Below, one piece after another: positions 11,796 through 22,666 of a DNA stretch of 64,000 bases. Each line of letters begins with the position of its first letter. The first letter of the stretch is position 1. The translations under genes and the position numbers were made by a program. The notes beneath the pieces are model-generated. The model ran no database searches and was not told the DNA's origin. It saw only the letters and a program-made list of their open reading frames with translations. The stretch comes from Lepus europaeus (lineage: Eukaryota; Chordata; Mammalia; Lagomorpha; Leporidae). The stretch covers positions 50,156,716-50,220,715 of the forward strand of contig NC_084833.1 of NCBI RefSeq assembly GCF_033115175.1, in the 5' to 3' direction.

Positions 11796-12243
11796 ATAAC
11801 CACAATTGTCACTGAAACACATCCTGACTTACAGAGGTGCCTCTTTATTAGCACTGATGCATTATGGATATGAGATATGAGCAGGTTTATAAAGCAAATG
11901 GAGATTAGAAATACTTCAAACTGTGAGCCTTCAAATCAGTGTTCGTTTGATGACAGCTTTCCAGTCTGAACCTGTGAACACTATTCAAGGGTTGAGCCCT
12001 TTCTGAACCTTGGCTCAGCAATGAGGGGTGACGCTGACTGAAGTGTGTGCGCCCCTCCTTTAAAGTGGTCTTGACACTCCAATTTCAAGCTCAGTTCTTG
12101 CAGGAACTCACTACCTCAGCAGGAAGACTGTCACTGGAAACAAGGGACTTGAAGAACCCAACAGAGTCACCGGGTTTCAAAACGTGAACCTTGATCTCCA
12201 AATCCCTTCCTTGCCCAATCCCTTAGCACAAGGGCGGTCTCAC

Positions 12244-12428
12244 CTTCTTCCTGGAGTCATTCGGCTGCTCAGGCCTGGAGCTCCCTGCGACGCCGGCCGA
12301 AGGCTTCAGAGCCCACATTAGTGGGCACAAAGTTGCTCTTCACTATTCCCCCTGACCTGCTCAGCAAGCCTGCCAGCCGATGGGTCACGCAGGTGGCAGT
12401 GTTGCAGCCTCTCTTCTGGGCAGTGACA
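12244..12428 (-). other. CALCB: CALCB exon 5 (CGRP exon)
   Basis: The acceptor is 'tgcaaatcag' and the donor 'gaagaag|gtgaga'. The first base completes a Ser codon with the last two bases of exon 3. It encodes the KR cleavage site, all of CGRP, the amidation/processing tail GRRRRELQA and the stop (12269-12271), then 25 nt of 3' UTR. Confidence 0.92.
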
Positions 12429-14670
12429 CTGATTTGCAGGATGGGGAAAGAGGAGACCCGTCAATGGATGGCTGGGAGAGGTGTCTTCCCCCATGGGATC
12501 CTCATAAAGAGAATTGCAGCTCTGCAACATACTACTTAACAGTAAGTGTTTCTCCTAAATGCAATTATGCAATTAAGCTGTTAGGGGAAATGGCTGGCAG
12601 CCTTGGCAAGGAGCTATACCCAAAAATCATCACACACGCGCACATACACAGAGGGCAGCTCCAAACCAGGATGTTATGCTGAAACTCCAGAGAAAGAGCG
12701 AGCAGCAAGGCCCAGTCCACTTAATGACACACAAGGAGTATATGGAGATTATCTTGCAGCCACCAGCACCCACAAAACCATCTTCATGGGCAGATGAAAT
12801 TCCCCTAAAGCCTTTCCTGGAAGGCACTGAGAGATCAGGGTTGGCAGCATCTTCTCTCAGAAGTGGTTACGTGCTTCTAAGCACATGGGTCCTGCTACTT
12901 GCATGGGGTCACAGAAATCACGCACCACCCCATAGATGCAGCTACCTCGAACTAAGGCTACTTCTAAGCACGGGCATGGACACCCTCAAGCCTTGGATGT
13001 GGCCCAGAGCAGGTCAGGTGCTTTCATTCGTCAAGTGGTGAAGCATGAGGCATGTGCTGATTTTAGCATATTCAGAAGCAGGAAACAGATGGGCCTGCTG
13101 TGAAATCCTCTGGCGTGTCAATAAGCTCCCTTCACTCTCTTATCTCTACCCCAATCTGTGAGTTCTGCTCTCTCCCCTTCCATCCCAAGGTTCCCAGTGT
13201 TCTTGGTCAAATGTAAAGCCACCTACACTAGCCTGAAAAGCAATCAGAATGGAATCCACAGGCAATCGTGTTTATAAATGGGAGCATGAAAGAAAATCAG
13301 GAAGGAGTGGGACAGGTTCAGATGGCGTCCTGAGACACTGAAAAGTGGAGGCAGTTGTCTTGCTGCAAGCTTTTGGCTATGTTGCTTTACTGGCTTTGCA
13401 TTTCAATCCTGAAATCAATGCCAGCGAATGTACAAAAGTTGTCTGGGTTCTGTAAGGATGTGCCCAGCACATAAGCACTCAGATTACTACACCACTTAGA
13501 TTTGGGGCTGTCTAAGTTTCAGGGAAAAGACAAACCAGGAAGAAATACTATGTATGCCATGGGCAGTCAACAGAAGGTTAGGCCAGGCAGGGGCACTGCA
13601 AGTGGGGGCACAGCCCTCCACCAAGAGAGCTCTGAGGTGCTGCAGACCAGGGTGGAGTAAAGGGTGAACTTGACCTGCATTCCACACTGCTCAGTTCCTC
13701 ACGCAGAAGGGTTCCCAGAGCAGATTCATGGGCAACGCATGCCTCTGCACAGGCAGGGCTGGGGCCAAGCCAGGGGCTCTTCTGTGCTCTGGGCTCAGGG
13801 TACACAGAGGAGTGGGACTGGGGGAAGGGGTGCTCCTCCTGGCCCTATGGCCCCTTGCACATCTCTAAAGTGAGCACACATCTTATCACAAGTTCTAACT
13901 CACCCAATGCTGGGAGGTCTCCCCAGCACTGCAAGACCAATTTCCAGACTAAGCAGTTACACATACCCTCATTTTATTTCCTAATGCCTTTCAGAAATGA
14001 ATCTTACCACAGTCCCTTCAGCTGCAACATGGAAACTGACAATCACTGGGACACAGGTCTTGATGAATAACAACAGCGGGGCAGGTGCGTTCTCTCCTCC
14101 ATCTCTGGGATATGTCCTCCTGACTATGTCAGAGGCTGGTGGGGAGTCTTACCTGGAGCCCTCCGTCTCTAGCTCCTGCACCTGCTCTTGCTGCTCCAGC
14201 TCCAGCTTGCTGGCCTTCATCTGCACATAGTCCTGCACCAGTGCAGCCAGCAGGAGGCGCGCTTCCTCTTCATTAAGTGTGGCCAGGTCTGGGCTGCTCT
14301 CCAAGGCGGATCTGTGTAGGGCAAGCAAACCCAGCGCAGGTTCTGAGCCTCTGCGAGCCTCCTAGCCCCCGGGATAAGCAGCGAGGCTTCCCGATGCCTG
14401 CTTCTTCCCCTGAGGATGTGGCCGCTCTTCTCTCCGCCTCCCCCACCCCCCAGTGGACAGGGCATGAGGCCAGTTTCCACCTAAGGGCGCTGATTCACCA
14501 GCCACGCGTGACTTCAGAGGCATGGAACAGTCTGATCCCAGGGTCAGAGGGAGAGGAGTGCGCGGCCGCTTTGGGCTGGCTCACCTGAAGGGCGCCGCCT
14601 GGAGGCTGCCTGCCTGGCACAGGACCAAGATGCCTAGAGCCAGCAAGGGGGAGAATTTCCGGAAGCCCAT
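12269..14670 (-). CDS. CALCB: CALCB: beta-calcitonin gene-related peptide precursor, exons 2, 3 and 5
   Basis: This is a secreted neuropeptide precursor. CGRP is a vasodilator of sensory neurons acting through CALCRL/RAMP1. Splicing joins 14585-14670, 14153-14311 and 12269-12428, giving 134 codons plus stop; all junctions are GT-AG and keep frame. Residues 1 to about 25 are a signal peptide starting [18 protein letters not shown]. An acidic/Gln-rich propeptide follows, then KR, then the 37-residue peptide with the Cys2-Cys7 ring (GCNTATC), VTHRLAGLL helix and C-terminal Phe. Gly-Arg-Arg-Arg-Arg supplies the amide. Human CALCB is 127 residues; the extra seven lie at the end of exon 3. The peptide has Gly1, Ile22 and Glu35. 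[15 protein letters not shown] and the dead calcitonin exon favour CALCB over CALCA. Mammalian CALCA genes are the main alternative. Confidence 0.93.
12429..13384 (-). other. CALCB: CALCB intron sequence between calcitonin remnant and CGRP exon
   Basis: Single-copy intronic sequence in which no further exon or repeat was recognised. Short open frames here are not supported by any motif. Confidence 0.6.
13385..13520 (-). pseudogene. Decayed calcitonin exon (CALCA exon 4 equivalent)
   Basis: Read on the minus strand, an AG acceptor is followed by 'acagccccaaatctaag' and then text corresponding to the calcitonin exon. The frame gives [18 protein letters not shown], against the KRCGNLSTCMLGT expected of calcitonin. 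The KR processing site has become KW, calcitonin Gly2 is Ser and Cys7 is Tyr, so the ring cannot form. Similarity continues weakly to about 13385. Human CALCB is also known to have lost its calcitonin exon. The match was made by eye. Confidence 0.85.
14153..14311 (-). other. CALCB: CALCB exon 3 (propeptide exon)
   Basis: The acceptor is 'ccctacacag' and the donor 'ggctccag|gtaaga'. It contributes 52 full codons including the conserved [19 protein letters not shown] block, plus split Arg and Ser codons at its ends. Its last third is a Glu/Gln/Leu-rich run longer than in human CALCB. Confidence 0.93.
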
Positions 14671-14679
14671 GACGCCTTT
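14585..14679 (-). other. CALCB: CALCB exon 2 (start codon and signal peptide)
   Basis: The acceptor is 'tccctttacag' and the donor 'ccttcag|gtgagc'. Nine non-coding bases precede the ATG at 14668-14670. The encoded hydrophobic core (LLALGILVL) followed by small residues (AGSLQAA) is a standard signal peptide. The start is fixed by the family's conserved MGF opening. Confidence 0.93.
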
Positions 14680-15629
14680 CTGTAAAGGGAGAATGGCATT
14701 ACCACTGCGCCAAGACCACTGACCCAGGTTCTACTAGGTTCCGCAACTGCCACATGACCCCGGGCCGGCCATGCACGACCCGCACCTCTGTTCAGTTCTT
14801 GGCAGAAAGGCTGTGGTGAGCATCCTAAGATGCAATACTGTGAGAGGCTTGGTGGAGCAGACACTCGTGTCCTGGCGGAGATGTGGGGGTGTGGCTTTTG
14901 GAGAGGCACACAAACCCACACCTTTCATCCAGGTCTACGCGGAAACCAAGCGCAGACCCACCCTCTTGTGGACTTGAGCCTGTCTTCTCTGTAGCCTCGC
15001 CATTTGGGGACCACCTTCTCTGCGGGACCTGAAGCCAACCGTGCCAGTGTAGGGTGGGAGGGGTGGATCGGAAAGTGAGCAAACCTCGCAGCCCGCAGAT
15101 TTCGATTTGGAGATATTTTTAACGTGCCAGTTACAGGTGTCTCGGGACTTGCCTAGACCGCCAGCGCCCTGCGGGAGCGCAGGTTAGCAGCAGGTGGCAG
15201 GCGCACGGCCGCGGGGATTTGTCCACTCTTGCTGTCGGCTGACATCCCTGCCCCGCGTCCGACAGATGTCGCAGGAATGCCTGCGGACTAGGGCGCCTCA
15301 GAGGAAAGCTCAGGACTCCGCTGTCCAGGGAACCGAGCGTAATCCCTAAGGCTGCAGGTGCCGCGACACTTCTACATCAAACTGGAACACGATCCTGCAA
15401 AGGCACAAACTCGCCTACCTGGGCTCGCCGAGCTTCCAAGGCCCACACAGAGCCCCAGGGTTACTTCTGGGTTCAGCTCTCACAGGTGCGTGGAGAGCCC
15501 TAAGCGCACACCTACCTCGAGCCAGGACCAGGAGAGGGTAGGCAGGCCCAGAGATCCGAAAAGCGAACGAGCAAAGTGGATGAGTTAAGGAGACAGGCAG
15601 GTTATTAGAGTAATAGGGAACTTCCTCAC

Positions 15630-15692
15630 CTGGCGATGAGAGGCAGCGCAAGCGACAGGTCCACCCGGGAAGAACAGGACGCCTGCAGTAGG
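15630..15692 (-). other. CALCB: CALCB exon 1 (non-coding), inferred
   Basis: A consensus donor, 'catcgccag|gtgagg', lies on the minus strand with its exon side ending at 15630. The 5' end is placed about 25-30 bp downstream of the TATA-like element. There is no direct transcript support, so the start is approximate. Confidence 0.55.
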
Positions 15693-15830
15693 GGCCTTCC
15701 CAGCGGAGCCCCACGCTCTTATTCCAGTGACCGCGGGAGGCGGGAGGACCCCACCAGCAGATGCGGCCAATCCAAAGTGGCCTGGATCAGCCAATCAGAG
15801 GCCCGACCGAGCTCCGATTGCGTCATAGCC
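15693..15830 (-). promoter_or_regulatory. CALCB: CALCB proximal promoter
   Basis: On the minus strand, in order towards the gene, there is a CRE-like TGACGCAA (about 15819-15826), an inverted CCAAT box within 'ctgattggctgatcc' (15791-15798), a second ATTGG (15767-15771), and a TATA-like AATAAGAG at 15717-15724. Spacing fits a TATA-type start near 15,692. CRE and E-box control of CGRP genes is established in general; use of these exact sites is inferred. Confidence 0.6.
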
Positions 15831-16447
15831 GGCGCTACCCGCCCAGGTTTACTGAGAAGGGCGCTGTCGCCTGCCGCTGTCGTTTGCTTTGAGGTCATTG
15901 CTTGAGGAGCGGGAGGGCCTGGGAGAAGGCGGAGAGCATCACCGTTCAGAAAGTTGGGGACGAGTCAAGGGAGCGTTTGGCTTCATCTAAAGCGAGGGAC
16001 CAGAATTTGTCTCACTTCCCTGGTGCCTGAACTCAGGCACGCCAATGGGACACCCGAGTCTGGCCACCTGGATCCCCAAGACTGAACAGGAGTCCTGGGT
16101 TCTAAAGCGGTCTCAGCTGAAATAGTAGCTGGTGGTGGGGAAGGGGTGGGGGCCTCTAAGATTGATGACTTTAAACTATCTGGGTGGCCCCGGGAGTATC
16201 CCTCCCTCCCCCTCCCTTACCCTCCTTCCCTGAGCGCGTGCACCTTAGTAGCTTTGCTACTAAGGACCCCAGGGAAGGTAGCTTTGCTTCCAGTCCAGTC
16301 TGGCAGCTTAGGCTGAGAGCCAAAGAGAAGAGAGGACTCGGGAGGGGAGTAAGCCGGCCCTACCTGCCCAAAGAGCTCAGCATTCCCCACCTGGCCCCCT
16401 ACCTCTAAAATCCTGGGCTGCAGGTTCAGGGTTCCTCCCCCAACCCT

Positions 16448-16465
16448 AGGACCCTCCACAGCTGC
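16448..16465 (-). promoter_or_regulatory. Candidate E-box enhancer upstream of CALCB
   Basis: The minus strand reads GGCAGCTGTGGAGGGTCCT, about 760 bp upstream of the predicted start. Its first ten bases equal the start of the 18-bp USF/FoxA2 enhancer known from CALCA as I remember it, but the forkhead half differs. The call is by motif and position only. Confidence 0.35.
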
Positions 16466-17600
16466 CCTGCGCCTCTGGCAGAGTCCACCCGAGCTGTCAG
16501 GCCCGGGCCAGTGCCCAGGTCTTTATCGCTCCGCATCCCCATCCCGCTTCCCGGAAGAACTGAGCGCGCCAGGTACAGTGCCCAAAGGCAGATGGGGGGA
16601 AGGTGCTGCTGCCCAGGCGGCAGTCGGCGACTTTCACATGCGCTCCCCTCGCAACGACAGAAAACCAGGTGCGCGCATCACGCACTCACATGCCCGGACC
16701 TCCACCACACACTCCGCGTTTCCCGTGCTCACCCACACTCCCTCAGCCCAGGCGCTCGCTGGGATGCGTGCACCTCTCCAGCCGCTCTCAAAAGGGAGCG
16801 CGCGCACCAATCCAAACCAGTGCGCCCTGAGCTGCAAGCGCGCGTGTTTCTGCTTTTCTGGCATAGGCATGTTTTGTGTACCCTGTCCAGCAAACCTGAG
16901 CACCGGCACACGCACCTCCACGCACATGAACTCAGACTCTTCCTTTTTTCCTAAAGGAAAGCGGGTTTCTCCGAATCTGTGCTGCCGCCTCTTCTTGCTT
17001 CTGGGTCCGGGGAGACCCTAGCTCTAACCGAACGGGCCGGATTGGGCTGGAGGTGGGGACGGTAAGGAGGAAGAGAGGGAATGCCCCCCAACCCTCAGGC
17101 TTCAATCTCGCTCTGTACCACTAGCTAAAAAACGGCTGCCCGCGCCTCTGAGCTCAGAAGGCGCATCCAGGCAGCCTCGCTGGGGACTGCAGTGCGGGTG
17201 AAGCCAGAGGCTCGCTGGATCCCCCCGCTGGTGCTGTTTTCTGGAACTCAGTGGGTGTCTGTGTAGCCCCTCAAAAAAAAAAATCAGTTTTCTGTGGCAG
17301 GATCCTGCTAGTGGGAAGAAGGTGGGTTGACTGCCAGCAAAGAAACAATCGGAACCCCAGGTGACACCCCCTCCCCCAAAGAAGCGGAAGGGACCACCGA
17401 CTCTGGTGACGCCCTCGGTCTGCCTCCCCAAGGCGCAGAACGCTCCCAGGCAGGCTGGCCCGGAAGTCGCACCCTCCCCTGAGAGGCAGCGCAGCACAGA
17501 GAAAGGGACTGGCGGCTGGGGCTTACTGGATGCAGGGCAATCCCACACCGGGAACCATGGCGCTCTCTCCAGCTGGCTCTTGTACAGAATACATAGGTTT

Positions 17601-19060
17601 CTCTGTGCCTACATTCTTGAGGACGCAAGGAGGGCCACCAAAGCGGCCTTCACTTGGAAGCTCCCCTGCCTAAGCTCGGCATACAAGCTCTCTGTCTTGT
17701 TCCCGGCCAGGGAGAGGGGCTCCCCAGCGGAAAGGCGAAGTTGGAAGATGCCGTCAGCATGAGGCATCTCCCCCTCCCACTGCAGTATCCGCTGCAGCAC
17801 CACTCTCCGCGAGGCTCTGGGGCAGCTTGGAGGGTGGCGGGCGCAGTAGGAGAGTAGATGCGTAAGGTCCCAGACCTTGGAACCCTGAAGGCATCGGTGC
17901 CTCTCAGGGCATAGGAAGCAGGTGGAGAGACAAAAGCAGTCCCGATTGGTCTTTGGACACCAGGGAAGCCCTAAAACAAACTTGGCAAAACTCCCACTTT
18001 GTGGGGCTAGGGGCAGGAAAGCTAGGGCTGTCTCCAGAGATCCAGTTTGTGTCGCTAGAACTCTTAAGGGTAGTGCCGACCGCCATATTGGCACCGCAAA
18101 AGGCACAGTGCCAGGCTGCGCCCTCTGCTCCATCCCTGGGCTCCGGGTGTCCAGCCACGCCTCGCAAAGCTCCTGCCTGGGGCAGGGTAGAAGGCAGCTT
18201 CTATGAAGACCGCCAGGATTCAGATCCCAGCGCTCTGAAAAGAGTTCAGCAGACTCCAAGAGAAATTCAACAATCTCAAAACAAACATACTGGATTCGGC
18301 GAATTGAATTCTTTGGTGCCCCCACGAGACTGGCTATTTCAACTATGAGCACCAAGAATTATTTGACCTAGTCTTCTTCAGCTATTAACTTCTTTGCACA
18401 ATGTATGGCACACAGTAGGAGCTCAGCAACTGCTTGGTGAAGACAGAAGGGCAGGGTGGTGAATGAATGGACAGTCTGAAGCACCATCAGACAGTACATT
18501 CAGAGCCAAGATGAAATGGACAGTAGACCCAATTAAGATCCATTAGATGGGAGAGCAGATGTTGATTCAAAGATACTCCTCTTTATTTACTAAAAGGAAT
18601 CAATGGCTTGGTGAAAACTTTCTGGAATCTAATGTGAGAGGAAATGCAGAGTTTTCTCTTTGGGAGTCCACTGGATTGCAAAGCAAAACGAGGCAGTTTT
18701 TCTCAGCCCATCCTTGTATTGTATTAGTGGATGGGAGGAAAAGTCCATAAAACGATTGGCTTTCTAAATTGAGAAAATTACATCTTGGTTTCCCTGGAAC
18801 TGTTTTGAGCTTCATGGCATCTCAGTAGCCTAAGGCGAATGGTTTCCTAAGAAAATGTTTGACTTTTAAATCATCTCTCAAATATTTTGATGCCCAATTC
18901 AAATATTTTATAACATTACTTTAAAATTTTAATGTGATAGTCTTAAAATTTTATAAAGAAACAGGTTCCATGAACTACAGCTTTTGAAGTTGATTTTTTT
19001 TTTTTTGTATTTTGATGTACTCCATTTCTTAAGAAATTGTCCAGAAGAATTTTCCTTAAG
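17601..19060. other. Single-copy sequence upstream of CALCB, no gene seen
   Basis: GC content falls across this region. A 248-codon frame on the minus strand (17609-18355) is the longest in unique DNA here, but it has no recognised domain and no splice or start context that would support it. Confidence 0.5.
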
Positions 19061-19064
19061 AGAA

Positions 19065-19170
19065 AGTTTCATCCAGCCAACATATATTTACTGAGGGCCT
19101 ACAATATGCCAGCCATCATTCTAGACATTAGGAACTGCCAGGGAACAAAACAAACTCCTCGCTCAGTGCC
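19065..19170 (+). mobile_element. L2 LINE fragment
   Basis: 'atatatttactgagggcct', 'atatgccagccatcattcta' and 'gggaacaaaacaaac' match an ancient L2-type 3' region. Confidence 0.5.
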
Positions 19171-19607
19171 TTCTATCACAGTGATGTATTGAACAAGAGT
19201 CTTTGTATACCACATTGCTCCCCTAGTGAAACATCCTCCCTTACTCACATAAACTCATCTATTTGTCAAATAGATATTTACATTAAGACTATATGGATGT
19301 TATTCCTGCCCGGGTCACACAGTCTACTCAATTATATTTCCCCGCATATTCATTTATTTTGAATACTAGTCTCTTATTTTTCCCCAGTTTTCTTTCTCCT
19401 GATCACTTACTAATCCCTTTTCCTGGACACTATCTGTACCTCATTCACAATTTACTCCCTCACTTTGGTGGAGTATATTAACCATGATATGATTGACAAC
19501 TTCTCTGGAAAGAATTCTAGGATGGAAATCATTTTCACTGAGAATTTTGAAAGTATTCTCCAACTATCTTCTATCTCCAACGTGATTACTGAGAAACATA
19601 TTTCTGT

Positions 19608-19609
19608 GT

Positions 19610-19665
<56 letters not shown>

Positions 19666-19668
19666 TCC
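19608..19668 (+). repeat. (TTTC)n microsatellite
   Basis: About fifteen uninterrupted TTTC units. The predicted peptide through it is only the repeat. Confidence 0.95.
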
Positions 19669-19977
19669 TGTAATTGTTGTTAGCTGTTGTTGTTTTTGTT
19701 ATTGACTCTCTGTCTCTTCTCACCAGTATTCTAAAATTTCATGGTGATGTATCTTGGTGTGGACTGTTTATAATTACTGTTCTGAGTAATGAGGGAATCC
19801 TTACAACCTAAAATTTCATGTCTTTCACTTTAGGGAAATTTTCTTACTTTGCTTTTTTTTTCTTTTTTCTTCTTTTAATAAAACACAAATGATTATATAG
19901 TTCATAATGCTCTGTATCTTACTCTCATAACACTACTTTTATTTTTTCTTTTTTTCTACACTTCCCATAATCTCTTC

Positions 19978-20725
19978 TTTTAAACTTTTATTTAATAAAT
20001 ATAAATTTCGAAAGTACAACTTTTGGATTATAGTGGTTTCCCCCCCATAACCACCCTCCCACCCACAAATCATCCCATCTCTTACTCCCTCTCCTATCCC
20101 ATTCTTCATTAAGATTCATTTTTAATTATCTTTATATGCAGAAGATCAGTTTAGTATATATTAAGTAAAGATTTCAACAGTTTGCACCCACATAGAAACA
20201 CAAAGTGAAAAATACTGTTTGAGTACTAGTTTTACTGTTAATTTGCATAGTACAACACCTTAAAGACAGAGATCCTACATGGGGAGTAAGTGCACAGTGA
20301 CTGCTGTTGTTGATTTAACAACTGAAACTCTTACCTATGATGTCAGTAATCACCCAAGGCTCTTGTCATGAGCTGCCAAGGCTATGAGTTCATCAACTCT
20401 GAGCTTATTTAGACAAGGCCATAATCAAAGTGGAAGTTCTCTCCTCCCTTCAGAGAAAGGTACCTCCTTCTTTGATGGCCCGTTCTTTCTGCTAGGATCT
20501 CACTCACAGGGATCTTTCATTTAGGTCATTTTTTTTTTGCCACAGTGTCTTGGCTTTCCATGCCTGAGAAATTCTCATGGACTTTTTAGCCAGATCCGAA
20601 TGCCTTAAGAGCTGATTCTGAGGCCAGAGTGCTATTTAGGGCATCTGCCATTCTATGAGTCTGCTGTGTATCCCGCTTCCCATGTTGGATTGTTCTCTCC
20701 TTTTTAATTATATCAGTTATTATTT
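19978..20725 (-). mobile_element. L1 3' UTR fragment, minus orientation
   Basis: It matches the same L1 3' UTR as 3420-4144 and 4838-5545, read in reverse from 'acttttatttaataaatata' to 'attatatcagttattatttt'. It is more diverged than those copies. No coding part is present. Confidence 0.9.
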
Positions 20726-22335
20726 TGCTTTGCTTCTTGATAATCTCTTCCTCTCATTTTTCTGGGAGTTTTTTTTCTTGTTTTTTGGCAATTTTATATT
20801 GTTAACTTAGTTATATCAATTGTATTCATTTCTGAGCAATTTTACTCTGTGAACATTACTTTATTTGGCCTCCTGGTTTTCTATAATAGTGTGCAATATC
20901 TTCTCAAGTTCTCTGAGGCTATTAAATATCTTTTATTTGCTTTTTTAATTTTAGAGGCTATCCTCACACTTGTAGTTCTGGTTGGCTGCTGATTTACATG
21001 TAAGAGGGAGGTGATGAAGTGCTAATCAGAAGATGGGGATGTACTGATGGACCAGACTCTACAGTGATCAGATGGGAAGCGACTTTGCAATTTTACTGAG
21101 AACTGTAATCTATAAGTAACTAAAAATCTTTTATTTTGGCTTTTCCTTTTTGAGCCCTAAGAAGTGTCCTCCAGTCTCTCGTGTGGGGCAGCAGGATGCA
21201 GGTTGAGGTACAGTAAAGCTAATAAGTGAGGAGGGAAGCTGAGAGTCTTGCTGTTCACTGTGGTAATGCCCCACAGTTTTCTGTAACCCAAGAGGGGTAA
21301 TCATCTAACTGCCTAGGACCTAGGAGATCCTTGGTATAACTACCCCGGCCAGAGGCTTGCAATCACTCCTACATTCAGCTCATTCTCTAACTCGACCAAC
21401 AGAGGCAACCGGTTCATCAAAGTCCTGAGCTTTTCTAGGGTCCTTACTTCTTGATGTCTTTCCTGCTTGACCAGAGTTTATGCTAGAAACATACATCTTT
21501 ACACTGCATCACCTTCTGCCAAACAAGTTAAGAAGCCTGACCTAAGGAACGAGATACAGACAGTCTTCGTGGGCTCTGAAATGACACTCAATCCCTGGGG
21601 TGCCTCTACCTTAGCTGATACCCACCCCCATCACAAGGCCATCTGCCTGAAGGCTGCTCTCCCACACCACAGAGAAACAGAGATGCCAACATCCAGCCTA
21701 CAGAAGTCCCTTCTAGAGAATATTTTTAGAGTTGTCTGGGTCTGCCAGAGCATGAGCAAAGCATGGTGGCCCAGACCCAAGCTGGTCACTCTGAGAGATG
21801 AACAGACTCAGTGAGTGACGTCAAGGAATTACTCAGGTTGGGTTCCTCTGAGATGATTAAAATTCTGTCTTGGCACACAATTCTATTACAGGACCCAAAT
21901 TGACTCTCTCTCCCTGTCTGAGAGCATTGTTCTGCACTGCAAAGGAGGTGGAAGCACAGGTCCTTAAAACTTGCTTATCAAGCTAATTAGAGTAAAATCT
22001 TCATTCAATACTCTTGGACAATGAGAGTTTTTGCTGAAGGTAAATTCCCAGTTAACTGAAACACACTTGAAATGAAAAACACCTTTGAAAAAGCCATTTG
22101 GGGTGGAAACCCTCTTAAAATGCATTACACTCTCCTCATCACCTTCTCTGGATGACTCACAGCCATCACCCAAAGAACATCAGTCACAGCACTGTATCCT
22201 GAGTGAATGACCAGGCTGTTGACCTCCACACCTGCTGACCCCCAACTGCTGTGCTTTTGAGCTGTTGATCCACCATTTTCAGCTGGAGTTTTTGAGTTTG
22301 TGTGGTTCTTTCTGGTCGCTGTTATAATATCTGTT
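20726..22335. other. Single-copy sequence, no gene seen
   Basis: A 115-codon frame (21467-21814, plus) has no recognisable domain or flanking splice signals. Nothing else was identified. Confidence 0.5.
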
Positions 22336-22338
22336 CAG

Positions 22339-22630
22339 GGGCTGGTGTTGTGGCATAGTGGGTAAAGCCACTCGTGTGGTGCTGGCATCCCATATGGGCT
22401 CCAGTTCGAGCCTAGGCTGCTCCACTTCTGATCCAGATCCTTGCTAATGTCCCTGGGAAAGCAGTGGAGGATGACCCAAGTACTTGGGCCTCTGTATTCT
22501 TGTGGGAGATCTGGAGGAAGCTCCTGGCTCCTGTCTCCAGTCTGGCCTAGCTCCAGTCATTATAGCCATTTGGGGAGTGAAGCAGCAGATGGAAAATCTC
22601 TCTCTCTCTCATTCTGCCTTTCAAATAAAT
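22339..22630 (+). mobile_element. CSINE, older subfamily
   Basis: Head 'ggggctggtgttgtggcata', 'ccatatgggctccagttcga', the body and CT-rich tail, ending 'ctgcctttcaaataaatttt'. A dinucleotide repeat has grown from its tail. Confidence 0.85.
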
Positions 22631-22632
22631 TT

Positions 22633-22633
22633 T

Positions 22634-22665
<32 letters not shown>

Positions 22666-22666
22666 C
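22633..22666 (+). repeat. (CA)n(TA)n microsatellite at a CSINE tail
   Basis: A CA run passes directly into a TA run. It is seeded at the 3' end of the CSINE. Confidence 0.9.

Larger units (their letters stand above)
14500..17600. promoter_or_regulatory. GC- and CpG-rich island over the CALCB 5' end
   Basis: The base composition changes sharply from the AT-rich flanks, with frequent CG dinucleotides from exon 2 to about 2 kb upstream of exon 1. Many long open frames on both strands here are expected from high GC and have no recognisable domains. Island limits are by eye. Confidence 0.65.

Noticed and set aside
11619..11822. Leu/Phe-rich minus-strand peptide that looks like a membrane protein
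   Set aside because: It is the polypyrimidine tract before CALCB exon 6 read as protein.
12269..14670. CALCA instead of CALCB
   Set aside because: No functional calcitonin exon is present, and the opening MGFRKF and the propeptide start resemble CALCB. A CALCA allele with a dead exon is less likely but would need synteny to exclude.
16511..17021. Overlapping plus-strand frames of 147 codons in the CpG island
   Set aside because: Two overlapping frames of the same length with low-complexity Ser/Arg/Pro/His-rich text indicate composition bias, not coding.
17609..18355. A 248-codon minus-strand frame in single-copy DNA upstream of CALCB
   Set aside because: No domain, signal or conserved motif is visible, and long chance frames are expected in GC-rich DNA. 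Without conservation or transcript data it is not called a gene.
19465..19683. Ser/Phe/Leu-rich peptide
   Set aside because: It is the translation of the (TTTC)n microsatellite.
21467..21814. A 115-codon plus-strand frame
   Set aside because: No domain, no start context and no splice or poly(A) signals around it.
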